Below, piece by piece: positions 41,397 to 56,444 of a DNA stretch of 64,000 nt. Source of the stretch: Sapria himalayana (taxonomy: Eukaryota; Streptophyta; Magnoliopsida; Malpighiales; Rafflesiaceae); the NCBI GenBank assembly GCA_029783825.1, contig JAREIK010017245.1, positions 36,467 to 100,466 of the forward strand. The letters are read 5' to 3'. Within the stretch, counting starts at the first letter, position 1, and every line of letters begins with the position of its first letter. The notes below the pieces were generated by a model, which was given only the letters and a program-made list of their open reading frames with translations, was not told the DNA's origin and searched no databases. The translations under genes were made by a program, and so were the position numbers.

Positions 41397-41760
41397 GCAA
41401 TGAAAAGCAGCAAATATAGCAATGGATTTAGTAATGAAATATCCCTAGCTATTTACATCTAGAATATAGCTATGGATTTAGAGACAGAATTTCCCTAGCT
41501 AATTACATCCTTGATATAGTGATGGATTTTGCGATAGAATTTTCCTGGCTAATTACATATTTGATATAGTGACAGATTTAGTAACATATTTTTATAGCTA
41601 ATTACAACCAGAATATAGCAATGGATTTAGCGAGGTAATTTCTCTAGTTAATTAGATCTGGAATATAGCGACATATTTAGTAATGAAATTTTCCTAGCCA
41701 ATTAAATCCTTGATATAACAATAGATTTCGTGATGAAATTTCCGTAGCTAATTAGTTCAA
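41397..41760 (+). repeat. Seven 50-bp subterminal tandem repeats of element B
   Basis: Each unit reads roughly AGCTAATTACATCC, then a GATATAGCGATGG-like core, then ATTTAGCGA and GAAATTTCCCT. Unit starts are at 41447, 41497, 41547, 41596, 41646, 41696 and 41746, with a partial unit before. Periodicity is 50 bases throughout. These are likely binding sites for the element's own DNA-binding protein. Confidence 0.9.
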
Positions 41761-42049
41761 GAAAAAATCTATTCCTAAATAATTATCTGAATTTATTTTT
41801 TTACAATTTTATAAAAAATTCGAAGCGATTATTCCTTACATTTTTACTTTCTAAAAACATATGCATTTAGCTAGGGATTTTTCCCCTGCTATTTGGGCTA
41901 GTGATAAATTCCGTTGCTAATTTATAATAATTTAATATTTTTTAAAATTATTTATTTTAATATTTTATTTAATTTTTTCTATTAAAGGTATTTCGTGGTC
42001 TATAGAATAGCTATCCTTGAAACACACAATCTCCTTATATAATTATAAA

Positions 42050-43560
42050 AATATGATATTATAAATAAAAAATTTCATAAATATATATATACAAATAAAA
42101 ATTTATAGTAGATAAGTCAAATTATTATTTTTTTGATTATAAATTAATTAAAATATTATAAAAAATATTTTATGAAATTTTTAATTATGATATTTAAATA
42201 TTTGTATTACAAAAATAATATAATTTATTATTTATATATAAATATTTTGAAAATATTTTAACTAATAAATTAACATAAATAAAAATTCCTACTGATAAAA
42301 AGCTAAAAAAAATAATTATTTGATTAAATAAAAAAAATGTATAAAATTATATGAATTAAGAATAAACAAGTAAATAGTAATATTATTTCTATATTTATAA
42401 AATATGTTAATGATTATAGAAATCTTTTTAAAAAATAATGACTAAATATTTAAAAATTTTGAATAATAAAAAAAATTTCAAATAAAAAAAATTTCAAATT
42501 TTGTATCAAATTAAAAAGAAATTAATTTGAATTTTAAAATTAATACAGAGATGTTTTAATAACATTAAAAAAATTTTGATTATTTAAAAAATAAATATCT
42601 AAGTGTGATTATTAAATGAATACTTTAAAGATTCAAATTAATAATGACTAAAAGATTCAAAATTTATGCTTTTATATTTATTCCATATTATATTAATACA
42701 AAATAAATTAAATTCTTAAAAACATATAACCATAATATATATATATATAAGAAATACTTTATTATTATATTATATTATATTATTTATTTATGAAATAATA
42801 TCATTTATGGTTAAATAAAAATCTATTTCATATTTTTTATTTAAATTATTTATTTTTTATAATTTTTGTATACTTTTATATTTTTGTATCTTTATTTTCT
42901 ATATATTTGCTTCAAATTTTTGTTTTTATAGTTTCAATGAAAAAATAATGCTAAGGCATTAAGCACTAAAAATTTGTTCTATCTTTTAATGACGGCGAGA
43001 GGAGAAGAAAAACAGGACTACGAGAGCAACCTACAACAAATATTCTAACAAACATTGTATTTAATTTTTTCCAATAAACATTTTTTTTCTAATATTTATA
43101 TAAATATTATTTAAAAAAGCTTATATATGTTTTAAATTAAATTATGGAAATTTAAAATTTATTAATAAATTATAATAAAATTGAATTGATGAAAGTTATT
43201 TTAAAAATAATCTTATATTAGTATTTTTGAGTAAATAGAAAATAACAAATTTCAATAATTTGGGTTTGGGTCGGGCGGTATAATTACAAAAATTTTTAAA
43301 CATTATCATATTTTTGATTAATGGCATAAAAATTCAGAATAATGTTACAATATTTTTAAGTTAATGTTACAATATAATAAATTAATTTGTTTCAATTTTT
43401 TGAAGTAGCTTCATGATTATAACCACAAAAAATTCAAAATGTTCAATTAAAAATTAAATATTTAATAATTTTATCAATATATTTATTATTGAAAAACATA
43501 AATATACTTTAATCAATATACATTTAAATTAAATTTTATTGACAAACATAAATAAAATGA
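42050..43560. other. AT-rich body of element B
   Basis: Very AT-rich DNA whose first 800 bases match elements A and C in order, including the AACCATA(TA)n...GAAATACTTT phrase at about 42727-42765 that C carries at 62440-62510. No gene was seen. Confidence 0.55.
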
Positions 43561-46139
43561 TTAAATGTATTTGTTGGAGGAGACATGAGAGCTCATGATT
43601 TTGTGACTATCAATATTTAGTGAGGGATAGTTCAAGTTGACTTGGGGAGGCGAGGAGAAGAGGATGATCACATCTCAGAATTGTGCTGCCACAAGCTACG
43701 GCAATAGTCGATCATAAGTTTTACGAGGACATCACAGGTCATGTTCATACAGACGTAGTTTGGTTTTTACAGAATATTTGAATTTTATCTTTTTTTTAAT
43801 TTTCCACCTTTTTTTTCTTTTTTCTTCTATTTTCATATCATTATATGATTTTGACCCTACACCATTAATAAAACAAAAAATGGTTAGTATAAACTTTGTT
43901 TTTTTTACTATTTAATTTTTTAGAGTTTTATTGATTTCAAATACCAAATGTTTGCATATTATTTTATGCTTCTGTATCTTAAGAAAAATAATTATGCTTA
44001 ATGTTTTATGCTTCAGTAACTTGGGAAAAAATAAATCCTAATGTTTATGGGTTCTATTTTTGTTGTCTCTGAATATAATTACAATATAGAAAGATATCCA
44101 ATTAAATAATGGTAATTTATAAGTTATTATACTTTTTTGGTAAGTTACTTGTGCCATAGAAGTGTGAGAAACAATCAAAGGTGTAAATATCATTAGTAGA
44201 GGCAGAATATTTGTCCAAGTTTCATTTACCTATGAACTCACTTGGTTGAGATACTTGTTGAAGGATTGACAATTCCATGAGCATAAGAAATATATTGAAT
44301 TAGATTGTCACATAATCAATTAGAAAATCCAAATTGGAAAATTTAAAACATCTTATATGTAACCATGAAAGCAAATCACAAATTTATTAACTAGGCAATT
44401 ATAAGCCCTAGTTATTCACATGCACCTTAGCATGGTAGGAGTTATTGACAAACATAGTTCAACATGAAGAGAAGTATTCAAGTAAAAAAAATATGCATTC
44501 AATTAGCATTCAAATTAGTGTGGTTTGTAGATCAAACCACACTAATAAATTTTAGGATTGTGACTTTTTCATGACTTTATGTATAACTAAAATAGCTTTT
44601 TTTGCACTTGTATACAATAGGTATCCTTATATAATTCAATCATTTAAATACATAATAGCTCTTTTCCATGATTACTAGTGTGGTTTGGGGTTTTGTTGGT
44701 GATCAAATTAACATCGTGCGTGATTTAATGGCATTCATATTATGAACCAGAGATAAGTAGTATTCATGATTATCACTTTATAAACTAGGATCAATAAACA
44801 TGGAATAGATTAGTAGATGTGAGTAGGTAAAATTTTTATTATGGTAGAGCCCATAATTTTAAAAATGCATACTTATCCAATTATTTGCTACACAATAGAT
44901 AAATCAAATTTTAATTTTCAGAAGATATTATTGATTATATCATGATTTTGAATATTAAAGTTTTAAATGTATAAAAGCGCATCTTTGTTATCAAATTTTG
45001 TTAATCATTATTCTTCTAAAAAAATTGGTCCTTAATAGTCAATCATAATTTGAAAGAGCTAAATCATCAATATTCGGTAGGTAGAAGAGAAGGATTAGTA
45101 AACTTTTTCTTTATATGATATTACATTATTTTTCTTCCATGAAGCCTTATGTTTTTCCAAATTATTCAGAAACTTTAAAATTTGTTCAATGATTTTTTTT
45201 CTGAAAATATTAGATTATATTTATAATTAATAATATTTAGAGCACATTTTTATAATAATATTAGTTAAAAATTTTCATAATTCAATTAGGGTTAATGACA
45301 CTGAAATTTGTTTGATGTTATATATATCATTGATGTAAGTATTGGATATGTTGTATGTTTTAGATATTTATATTGGGAGGCACAATGTTTTTTAATAAAA
45401 ATCTATAAATTTCTTGGACATATTTATCAATATTTCTATTGTGTTTCGTTGTCACTAATGTTATTGATAAATTATCAATGTTTTTTGTGTGTTCTAAAAT
45501 TTTAAATACATGATGATTGAAAATTGGAGAATACTCATCAATATTTTTTTTAGTGTTCACTCTTTGATACAATAAATTAAATATTATTGATGGATTTTTT
45601 ATGCATTTAATGATATTTTAAGATTTATTTGTAAATATGGTATTTCATGTTTTAATAATTTTGAATGATTTTCACAATTTTTTATAATGATGTTTAACAT
45701 CATTATTAGTTTTTTCCTATACTATCCTATTAACATGATATTTGATAATGTTAATTAACATTTTATGATGCTTGCTTTTTATATGATCATTATATTATAT
45801 TTTAATAAAAATACATTTAGAATATTACTTTTATTTTTTCTATGTAGATTTTTTTAAAACACGAAAAGACATCTAAAATATATCAAATTATATTCCATGA
45901 AGAATATATCAAAATTATGTGGCAGACTATTAACATTTTAATTTTTCTCAATCATAATTTTTTTAATTATCAAATTATGCCATATCATTTTTTTTAACAA
46001 TTTGATTTATGAGATGCATATCTTGAAACACGTAGCATGAAATTGAATTGCCTCAAATACTTTGATATTACGTTCAAAAACTACTTAAATAAACTACATG
46101 TATTTAAATATATTTAAATATCAATAATTTTTTTATATT
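43561..46139. other. Element B interior, no recognised gene
   Basis: Mixed AT-rich sequence. Around 43570-43760 it is less AT-rich and could be a decayed leader or exon, but no protein similarity was recognised. Around 43800-44080 phrases shared with element D and with 1299-1330 suggest a CACTA leader/intron. Short open frames near 45308-45572 look accidental. Confidence 0.4.
44514..44546. repeat. Perfect 14-bp inverted repeat, 5-base loop
   Basis: ATTAGTGTGGTTTG (44514-44527) is the exact reverse complement of 44533-44546, with loop TAGAT. A third copy of CTAGTGTGGTTTG lies near 44678-44690. Confidence 0.85.
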
Positions 46140-46590
46140 ATTTACAACATATACTTAATATACATTTTTATATATTAATATATAAAAATGTATTTTACTA
46201 TATCTATACCAATACATAACTATATGTATAAATATATAAAATTAAATAAAAATATATATTCCTACATGTATAAATATAAGTTTAACTAAATGTGTAACTA
46301 TATGTATAACAAGTAACTAGTTTTATAATTACATGTATAACAACATATAATATTATGTTCATTATATGTGTATAACTATATATAAATATTTTTATAACTA
46401 TATAAAACTATATATAATTAAATATAACTATATTTATAACTATGTATACATATATGTAAATCTATATATTTGTTTATAACTTTATATACATTTATGTATA
46501 ACTACATATACCTACTAGTATGAATATATATATATATATATATATATGTTTAACTATATATAACTATTTATAACTGCATATACTAGATGT
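46140..46590. repeat. AT-rich TE intron repeat, copy in element B
   Basis: Phrases such as GTATTTTACTATATCTATAC, ATGTATAAATATATAAAATT, CTACATGTATAAATATA and TAATTACATGTATAACAACA occur in the same order as at 25608-25800 in element D. Confidence 0.75.
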
Positions 46591-46821
46591 TTTCATAAAC
46601 TTATTATAAAATATTCATAAAAAACACAATTTCTCATATTTTTGAAAATTAAAATTTGTAAATGAAAATTCTCTCTTATGATTTTCTATATATAAACAAT
46701 ATTAAAAATTCAAGTACATGATAATTTATATTGGAAATATATTTTCCTCTTTAGTACATATAGTCAAAAAAACACAAATGGTGTTAAAGTATATAAAACC
46801 CACTAAAGTTATGAGGATAGT

Positions 46822-47052
46822 TTACGTGTGTGTGTGTGTGTGTGTGTGTGTTTTAGGTTGAAAACTATAATGTTTTTGAAAAATATTCAAACATATGCAT
46901 ACAAACACACACACACATATATATGCACATACATACACATATATATACATACATGCATAAATATACTTACATACATACATATATATACACATACATAAAT
47001 ATATACATACATACACATGTATACAAATATATACATACATACACATGTATAC

Positions 47053-47087
<35 letters not shown>

Positions 47088-47201
47088 TACACACATTATA
47101 TATATATGTATATATACTATATATATATATATATACATACGCACACTCACACACACACATATATACATACATACATACATACATACATATATGCTAAATA
47201 C

Positions 47202-47232
<31 letters not shown>

Positions 47233-47245
47233 CATACAAATATGA
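46822..47245. repeat. Compound microsatellite (TG, CA, CATA, TA)
   Basis: A (TG)n tract (46825-46850), a short spacer, a (CA)n tract, then a long CATA/TACA tetranucleotide stretch with (TA)n insertions. It passes into the GATA array after about 47245. Open frames on both strands encode Tyr-Ile/His-Thr runs only. Confidence 0.92.
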
Positions 47246-47982
47246 TATAAACGAATTGATATATAAACAAATTGATTGATAGAAAGATATGTAGATAGAT
47301 ATATAGATAGATGTATAGACAAATAGATAAACAAATAGAGAGTTAGATTGATTGATAGATAAATAGATAGATAAATAGATAGATAGACAAATAAAAAGAC
47401 TGATAGATAGCTATATAGATAAACTAATAGAAAGAAAGATAGATTAGATTGATAGAAAGAAATATAAAAAGATAGATATATAGATTGATAGGTAAAAATA
47501 TGGATAGACTGATTGATAGATAGAGTGATGGAAAATTAATAGCCGTATTGATAAATAGAATGATACATAGATTAATAGGAATATATATAGACAGATTGAT
47601 AGACAGATAGATAGATAGATAGACACATAGATATATAGATATATGATGAAAAGATAGACATATATATAGATAGATAGATAATAGACAGACAGACATATAG
47701 ATAGAAAGATAGACAGATCGATAGGTACATATATAGATAGATATTTAGATAGATAAATAGACAGATAGAAAGAAAAATACTTAGAAATATAGATAGATAG
47801 ATTTATAGACACACAGATAGACAGATTTATAGACATATAAAAAGATGGAGAAACAATTAGATAGATAAACTAATACATAGACAGACAGATTAATAGATAG
47901 ATAGATAGATAGATAAAGAGATATATATACAAATAGATAAATAGATAGATAGACAAATAGATATACAGATAGATAGATTAAT

Positions 47983-48038
<56 letters not shown>

Positions 48039-49571
48039 ATAGATAAATAGATAAACATTTAGATAGACTGATAAATAGGCATATAGGTAGACAAATATAT
48101 AGATATATAGATATAGATAGATTGACACATAGATATTCATATAGATATATAAAAAGATAGACAAATATATCGATAGATAGACATATAAATATACAGATAG
48201 ATAGATTGATTGAAAAATAGATATATAGCTAGAGAGATACACAATTAGAAAGACAGATAGTTAGATCGGTAGATAAATAGATAGATAGATATATATATAT
48301 ATATATATAGAAAGTTAAGCAAATTGATACACAGATAAAAAGGAAAAAACATACGTATATATGTATATGTAGATTAATAGACAGATTTATTGCTAAAAAG
48401 ATAGATAATTAGATAGATAGATACAAAAATATAGATATAGAGAGACATATAGATAGATAGACAGACATATAAATTGATAAATAGATAGATAGATAAATTG
48501 ACAGATAGATTGAATGAATAATAGAATGATTGATACATAGGTATATACATAGATATATAGATATATAAATAGATAGATAGATAGATAAAATAGTTAAACA
48601 AATAGATAGATAAAAAAACTAATAGATATATAGATAGATAGATCGAATCATAGAAATACATATAGATAGATTGAAAATGTGATAGATAGATATACTGACA
48701 AACAAATAAATAGACAAATAGATAGATTTACAGACAAACAAATAAATAGGTAGATAGATAGACAGACACAAAGAAAGAAATAAATATAGATAGAAAGATT
48801 GATTGATTGATTGAAAGAAATAAATAAAGATAGACAGATCGACAGATGGATAGATAGATTGATAGATAGATTTATAGACAAATTGAAAGATATATAGATA
48901 AACAGATAGATATAAAGATAATTAGATAAATAGATAGATTGATAGATTGATAGAGAGAGATATATATATAGACAGATAGAGAGAGAGAGAGATAGATAGA
49001 TATACAGTTAGATAGACCAATAGAAGGATAGAAAGTTAGACATATATATAGACAGATAGATGGAAATATTGATAAAAATATTGAAAGAGAGATTTAAAAA
49101 CAGATTGATATACATGTTAATACACAGATTGATAGATAGATATTTTGATTGATAAAAAGATGGAAAGATATATATGTACAAATATATCGATATATAAAGC
49201 TATAGGTAGATAGATAGGTAGATAGATAGATATTTATAGATTGATAGACATATAGACAAAGAGAGAAAAATAGATAGATTGATAAATAAACATATTAATT
49301 TAAAGATAACATATAGATATAGATAGACAAATAGATAGACAGATAGATAGATAGAAAAAAATGAAAGAATGAAATATATATAGATAGATAGTTTGATTGA
49401 TATAAAGAATGAGAGATAGATTGGTAGACAAATAGATAGATAGATTTATTGCTAGTTTGATAAACATAATGATAGCTAGATTGAATGTCAATTTGATAGA
49501 CTTATAAATAGATAGATTGGTAGAAAGATATATAGATAGATACACAAATCAATAGGTTGAAAGTTAGATAG

Positions 49572-49602
<31 letters not shown>

Positions 49603-52600
49603 GTAGATAGACATATAGATAGACAGATAGATAGTCAAATATGTAGGTGGAAATAAAGATAGATAGAAAGATATTTCGATAGATTTGTATACATATTGAT
49701 TATTAAATAAACAAATTGATAGATAGATAGATTGATAGATAGATATAAAGATATATATACAGATAGAAATTAAAATAGATAGATAGATAGATAGACTAAT
49801 AAATATACAAATAGATAGAAATATATAATAGATAGATAGATTGACAAATAGATATATAAATAGATAGATCGATTGATATATAGATACACAATTAGATAGA
49901 CAAATTAATAGATAGAAAATAAATAGATAGATAGATAGACAGATAAATTGATTGAAAGATAGATAGTCAGATAGACAGACATATAGATAGTTAAATTGAT
50001 ATATAAATAAATAGATAGATAGATAGTTAGATAGATAAACATATAGATAGATAGATAAAGAGATATATAGATAGATAGATAGACAGAAAGATATACAGAA
50101 AGATAGATATATAGAGAGATAGATAGATAGACAAATATATAGGCAGGTAGAAAGCCAAATACATTGAGAGATAAATAGATAGATAGATTGATTGATATAC
50201 AAATAACTAGATAGATATAGAAAAAATTGATACAAAGATTGATAGGCAGATAGATTGATTGATTGATAGACAGATTGATAATCAATTTGATAGACTTATA
50301 AATAGATAAATTGCTAGAAATATAGAGAGATAGATAGATTTATAGATAAATACACAAATACATAGATAGAAACTTAGATAAAAGATAGATATATAGATAG
50401 ATAGATAGATGGGTAGATAGGCATATAGATAGACAGATAGATAGACAAATGGATAGATAGAAATACAGATAGATAGATAGATTGTGATTTATTAATTGAA
50501 AGATAAATAGATAGATAGATACCTAGATTTTATACATATAGATAGATATATAAAAAAGATAGATAGATAGATAGCTAGATAGATAGATAGACATATAGCT
50601 AGATAGGTAGATAGACATATAGATATAGAGATATATAGATATAAAAATAGATAGACAGATAGATAGAAAGATAAAATAGACATATAGATTGACAAATAGA
50701 TATATAGATAGATAGATTGATATATAGATACAAATTTAGATAAAAAATTAATAGATAGATAAACAAATAGATAGATAGATAGAGAGGTAGATAGATAGAT
50801 AGACAGATAGATATATAGAAAGATAAATAATCAGATAGATAGACCGATACATAATCAAATAGATATATAGTTAAATAGACAGACAAATAAATAGATACAT
50901 AAATAGTAGATAGATAGATAGATATACAGATAGATAGATAGATAGGAAGATTAATAAAAAGATTAACTAACATATTGATAAAAAGATTGATAGATAGATT
51001 GATAGACATATAGAACTTTTGATTGAAAAATAGACAGAGAGATACATTGATTTATTGAAAGATAGATCAAAAGATTATATGACAGTTATATAGTTGGATA
51101 GATACACATATAGATAGATAAATACATTGACATATATATAGATAGGTAGATACAAAGATAGATAGAAATGTAGATAGATAGAAAGATAGATTGATAGATA
51201 GATACCAAGTATTTATACTAATAGATAGATAGATAGATAGACAGATAGATAAATAAATAAATAGATAGACAAATAAATAGACAAATAGATAGATTGATTG
51301 ATAGAAATAAAAATAGATAGATAGTTAGATAGATAGAGAGATATATAGACAAGTAGATAAATATATAGCGAGATAGATAGACAGATAGTTAGATAGACAT
51401 AGATAGATAAATATAATGATAATAGAGAGATAGTCATATTGATAGACATATAGATGGATAGATAGATAGCCAGATTTAAAGAAAGATTACTAGACTAATT
51501 GATAGGTAGATTGTTTGATAGATTAATAGATAGATAGTTAGACACAAAGATAGACAAATAGATAGATGGATAGACAAATAGATATACAAATAGATAGATA
51601 GAAAGATAGACAGATAGATAAACAGATAGATAGATAGAAAGAAACATTATTATATAGATAGATAGATATATAGACAAATAGATAAATAAATAGATAGACA
51701 AATAGATACATAGATAAAAATAAATATACATATATATATATATATATAGATTGATAGATAAATTGATACAAAAATAGATAGATAGATAGATAGATATATA
51801 GAAAGATTGATAGAAATATTGATAGATAGATTGAAATACTGAATGATATACATATTAATAGACATATTTAAAGAAAGATTGATTGATTAATTGAAATAAA
51901 GATGGATTGATATATAGATAAATTTATTGATAGAAATATAGAAAACAGATTGATTGATTCATTGACAGATAGATACATCGACATATAGATAGATACGTAT
52001 ACAAATAGATAGATAGATAGATATACAGATAAAAGATTGAAAAATATATAGATAGATACAAAGATAGATAGACTTATAGATAAATAGATAGATATATAGA
52101 TACATAAATAAATAGACAGATTGACAGACAAACAGATAGATAGATAGATAGACAAATAGAGAGATAGATAGACAGAAAGAAACACTAATAGATATGTACA
52201 CTGATAGACAAATAAATAGATAGATTAGTTGATTGATAGACTGATAGATAGAGAAATGGATAGTTAGATTGAAAAATAGATTGATTGATAGACTAATAGA
52301 CAAATTGACAGATATATAGATAGATAGATTGATGTAAAGATAGATAGATAAATAAATAGATTGATAGATAGATAAATAAATAGATTGATAGATAGATAAA
52401 TAGAAGGATAGTTAGATTGATAGATAGTGAGACAGATAGATAGACAAATAGATAGATACATAGACAGATAGATAGATAGACAGACAAATAGATATACAGA
52501 TAGAAACTCATATAGATAGACATATAGATAAATAGATATATAGATAGAATTTGAGTAAAATTGATAGATAGATTAAAATATATATTGATATACATATAGA

Positions 52601-53990
52601 TAGATAGATAGATAGATTGTTTGATAGAAAGAAAGATAGATAGATAGTTAGATAGATATATAGATAGAAATATTTATAGATAGATAGATATATATATATA
52701 GAAAGAGAGATATATAGATAGATAGATAGAAAGATTGATAGATAGAGAGATATATATACAGGTAGATAAATAGAAAGATTGATAGATAGAGAGATATATA
52801 GATAGATAGATAGATAGATAGAAATATAGATATAAAGATACCTAGATAGACCAACAAATAGATAGAAAGATAGACATATAGATAAATAGATAGATACATG
52901 GACAGACAGACAGTCACACAGATAGATAGATAGATAGATAAATCGATTGATAGACAAATATATAGATACATAGAGAGATAGACATAAAGAAAGAAAGATA
53001 GATAGATATATATATATATATATATATATAGACAGATAGATAAATTGATTGATAGACAAATATATAGAGATAGAGAGATAGGCATAAAGATAGATAGATA
53101 GATAGATAGATACAAAGATATATAGTCAAATAGATAGATCGAATGATAGATTGTAAGATAAAAAATTGACAGAAAGATAGACAGACAATAATATTGACTG
53201 ATAGATATATAGATAGACAATTAGATTGGTAAATAGATTTAAAGAAAGAAAGAAAGATAGATAGATAAATAGATATATAAAGAGATAGATAGATAGATAG
53301 ATTGATTGAAAAAATAATAGTTCGATAGATAGATAGCTAGATTGATTGATTGAAAAAATAATAGTTCGATAGATAGATAGCTAGATTGATTGATAAAAAA
53401 TTTGATAAACTTATAGATAGGCAGATTGATAGAAAGATAGATAGATAGATAGACAGATAGAGAGATAGATAGCGAGGCAAATAGATAGACAGATAGATAG
53501 ATAGATAGATAGATAAACAAATAGATAGAAAGATAGATAAATTGACAGATAGATAGATAGGTAGATAGATAGACATATATAGACAAATAGATTTGATATA
53601 GATATATAAAAATATGGATAGATCGATAGATAGATAAACATATTAATATACATATAGATAAAAAGATAGACAAACAAATATCTAGACTGATAGATAGATA
53701 CATAGATAGATACATAGATAGATAGAGAAATATACATATAGACAAACAAATATATAGACATAGAGATAGAAAAATAGATAGATAGATTGATAAATAGATA
53801 TAATAGATATATAGATTGATAGATAGATATATAGATAGATAGATAGACATATAGATAGGCATTTCGATTGACAAATTAATAGATCGATAGATAGAGAAAT
53901 GGATTGATAGATAGATAAATAAATTGATATGTAGATAGAAAGATAGATATATAAATAGATAGATAGATAAATATAAAGAAAGACAGATAG

Positions 53991-54029
<39 letters not shown>

Positions 54030-54591
54030 AATTGAAATATACATAAATAAAAAATATAAATAGTTAGATAGATATACAAATAATTAGATAAATATATAGT
54101 TAGACAAATATATTGGCACATAGAAATAAAAATACATAGAGATATAAATAGATAGATTGATAAACAAATAGATTGACAGATAGAAAGAAAGATTGAAAGA
54201 AAGATTGATAGACATATTGAAAGATAGATTTATAGACATATTGAGGCACTGATTGTAAGATAGATAGATTATTTGATTGATAGATAGATAGATAGGCAAA
54301 TAGAGTTACATATTATTATACAATTAGATATATGAATAGATAAACAGATAGATACTCAAATAGATAGAGATATATATAAATAGATAAATAGAAAGAGAGA
54401 TAGATAGATAGATAGATAGATAGACAAATAGATAGACAGATAAATAAACAAATAGATAAATATATTGATAGATACACAAATATATAGAAGAAAGTTTAAT
54501 AGATAGATAGATATATATATATATATATATATAGTGATAGACTGATAGATTGACAAATAGATTGATAGAAATATAGATAGATAGATATACA

Positions 54592-54640
<49 letters not shown>

Positions 54641-56065
54641 TAATATATATAGATAGATAGATAAACAAATAGATAGATAGATAGATAGATAGAGAGACAT
54701 ATATACTTGTAAATATATTGGTAGATAGTGAGGAAAATAGATAGATAGATAGATAAATTGATATAATAGATATATATATATATATAGACTTATAGATAGG
54801 CAATTCGATAGATATATTGATAGATAGAGAAATAGATAGATAGATAGATAGATATGTAGATAGAAACATAGATAGATAGATAGGCGATAGATAATATATA
54901 TATAGATAGACAGATAGATAAATAGATTAGACAAATAGATATATATATATATATATATATAAAGATAGATAGTTAGTTAGATAAATCAATAGTTATTAAG
55001 ATATATAGATAGATAGATAAATAGATAATTATATAGGTAAATAGAACCAAAAATACAAAAGAATATAAATAGATAGATTGATATAGAGATTGATAAATAA
55101 ATTGATATACAAAGAGATTAAAAGATTGATAGAAAGATTGATAGATAATTTGTAAGATAGATTGTAGACATATTGATAGATTGATTTATAGATACATAGA
55201 TTTTTTGATTCATAGACAAATAGATTGATAGATTATTAGATAAATAGATAAATATATAAAGAGATATATTGACAGATAAATTGTCAAATAGACAGGCATA
55301 TATAATGATAGATATATACAAATATAAATAGACAGATAGATAGATATTTAAATAGAGAGATAGATAGATAAACAGATAAATATATAGATAGATAGATATA
55401 TATATTAAAGGATAGAAAGACTAATAGATAGACATATAGACAAATAGATAAATAAAAATATAGAAAGATAACTAGATAAAAAGAAAGATAAATATACAAT
55501 TAGATAGATAGATAGATATACATATAGAGAGAGAGATAGATAGATATTTAAATTGAAAGAGAGATAGATAGATAGATGGATATACATATAGATATATAGA
55601 TAGATAGATTGATTGATTTATAGAAAGATTGATAGACAAATTGATTTGCATAATGATAGATAGATTGATTAATAGTTTGATAGATTGATTGATTGTCAGG
55701 TTGATAGATAGATTGATCGACAAATTGACACACAAATTGATAGATAGATTGATAGACAAATTTACACACAAATTTATAGTCAGATAAATAGAAAGATTGA
55801 TAGAAAGATAGATAAACAACTAGTTAGATAAGTAGATAGACATATAGATAGTTAGATAGATAGAAAGTTAGATTTTTAGACAAATAGATAGAAAAATTAT
55901 TAGATAGATATATAAAGAAATAGATAAACATATTGATATATAGATTTATAAATAGAAAGATAAAAAGATACATAGACTGACTTATAAAAATAATGATAGA
56001 CAGATAGATAGATTGATTAATAGATTGATAGAAAGATAGATTGAATGATTGATAGATAGATAAAG

Positions 56066-56118
<53 letters not shown>

Positions 56119-56392
56119 GATTAAGAGATTATTTGTTAGATAGATAGACAAATAGATAGACTAATTATAGAAAGTTAGATAAATAGATTGATAGACAAAT
56201 AGTTAGACATATAGAAATATAGATAGATAGACAAATAAATAGATATATAGATAGATAAACTAATTGATATACATATCGATAAAAATATAGATAGATAGTT
56301 AGATAGATAGAAAGATAGATAAATAGATAAAAATATATATATATAGATAAATAGATAAATAAAAAGATAGATAGAAAGAAAGAAAGATAGAT

Positions 56393-56444
<52 letters not shown>

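Larger units (their letters stand above)
41131..47245 (+). mobile_element. CACTA-like element B (left end clear, right end not found)
   Basis: The left end CACTACAAAAAAATG directly follows the array (preceding bases ATA) and leads into TTTAGCTAGGAAAATTT subterminal motifs and a 50-bp tandem repeat. The next 1.1 kb matches elements A and C. Further right, 43740-44080 resembles the leader/intron of element D, 44047-44076 matches the remnant at 1299, and 46140-46590 matches D's AT-rich intron. So about 6 kb looks like the 5' half of a larger CACTA element. No coding exon and no right terminus were seen before array 3; the right limit given is the array edge. Confidence 0.6.

Noticed and set aside
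45308..45572. Overlapping 65- and 70-codon open frames on opposite strands
   Set aside because: They lie in AT-rich element interior, with no recognised motif; both strands being open suggests chance.
12497..47245. Elements A and B treated as complete insertions with target duplications
   Set aside because: I could not find right termini or matching flanking triplets at 14860 or 47245, so only element D is called as a complete insertion.
46822..47279. Open frames on both strands around 46.8-47.3 kb
   Set aside because: They are translations of TG, CA and CATA repeats with no other content.
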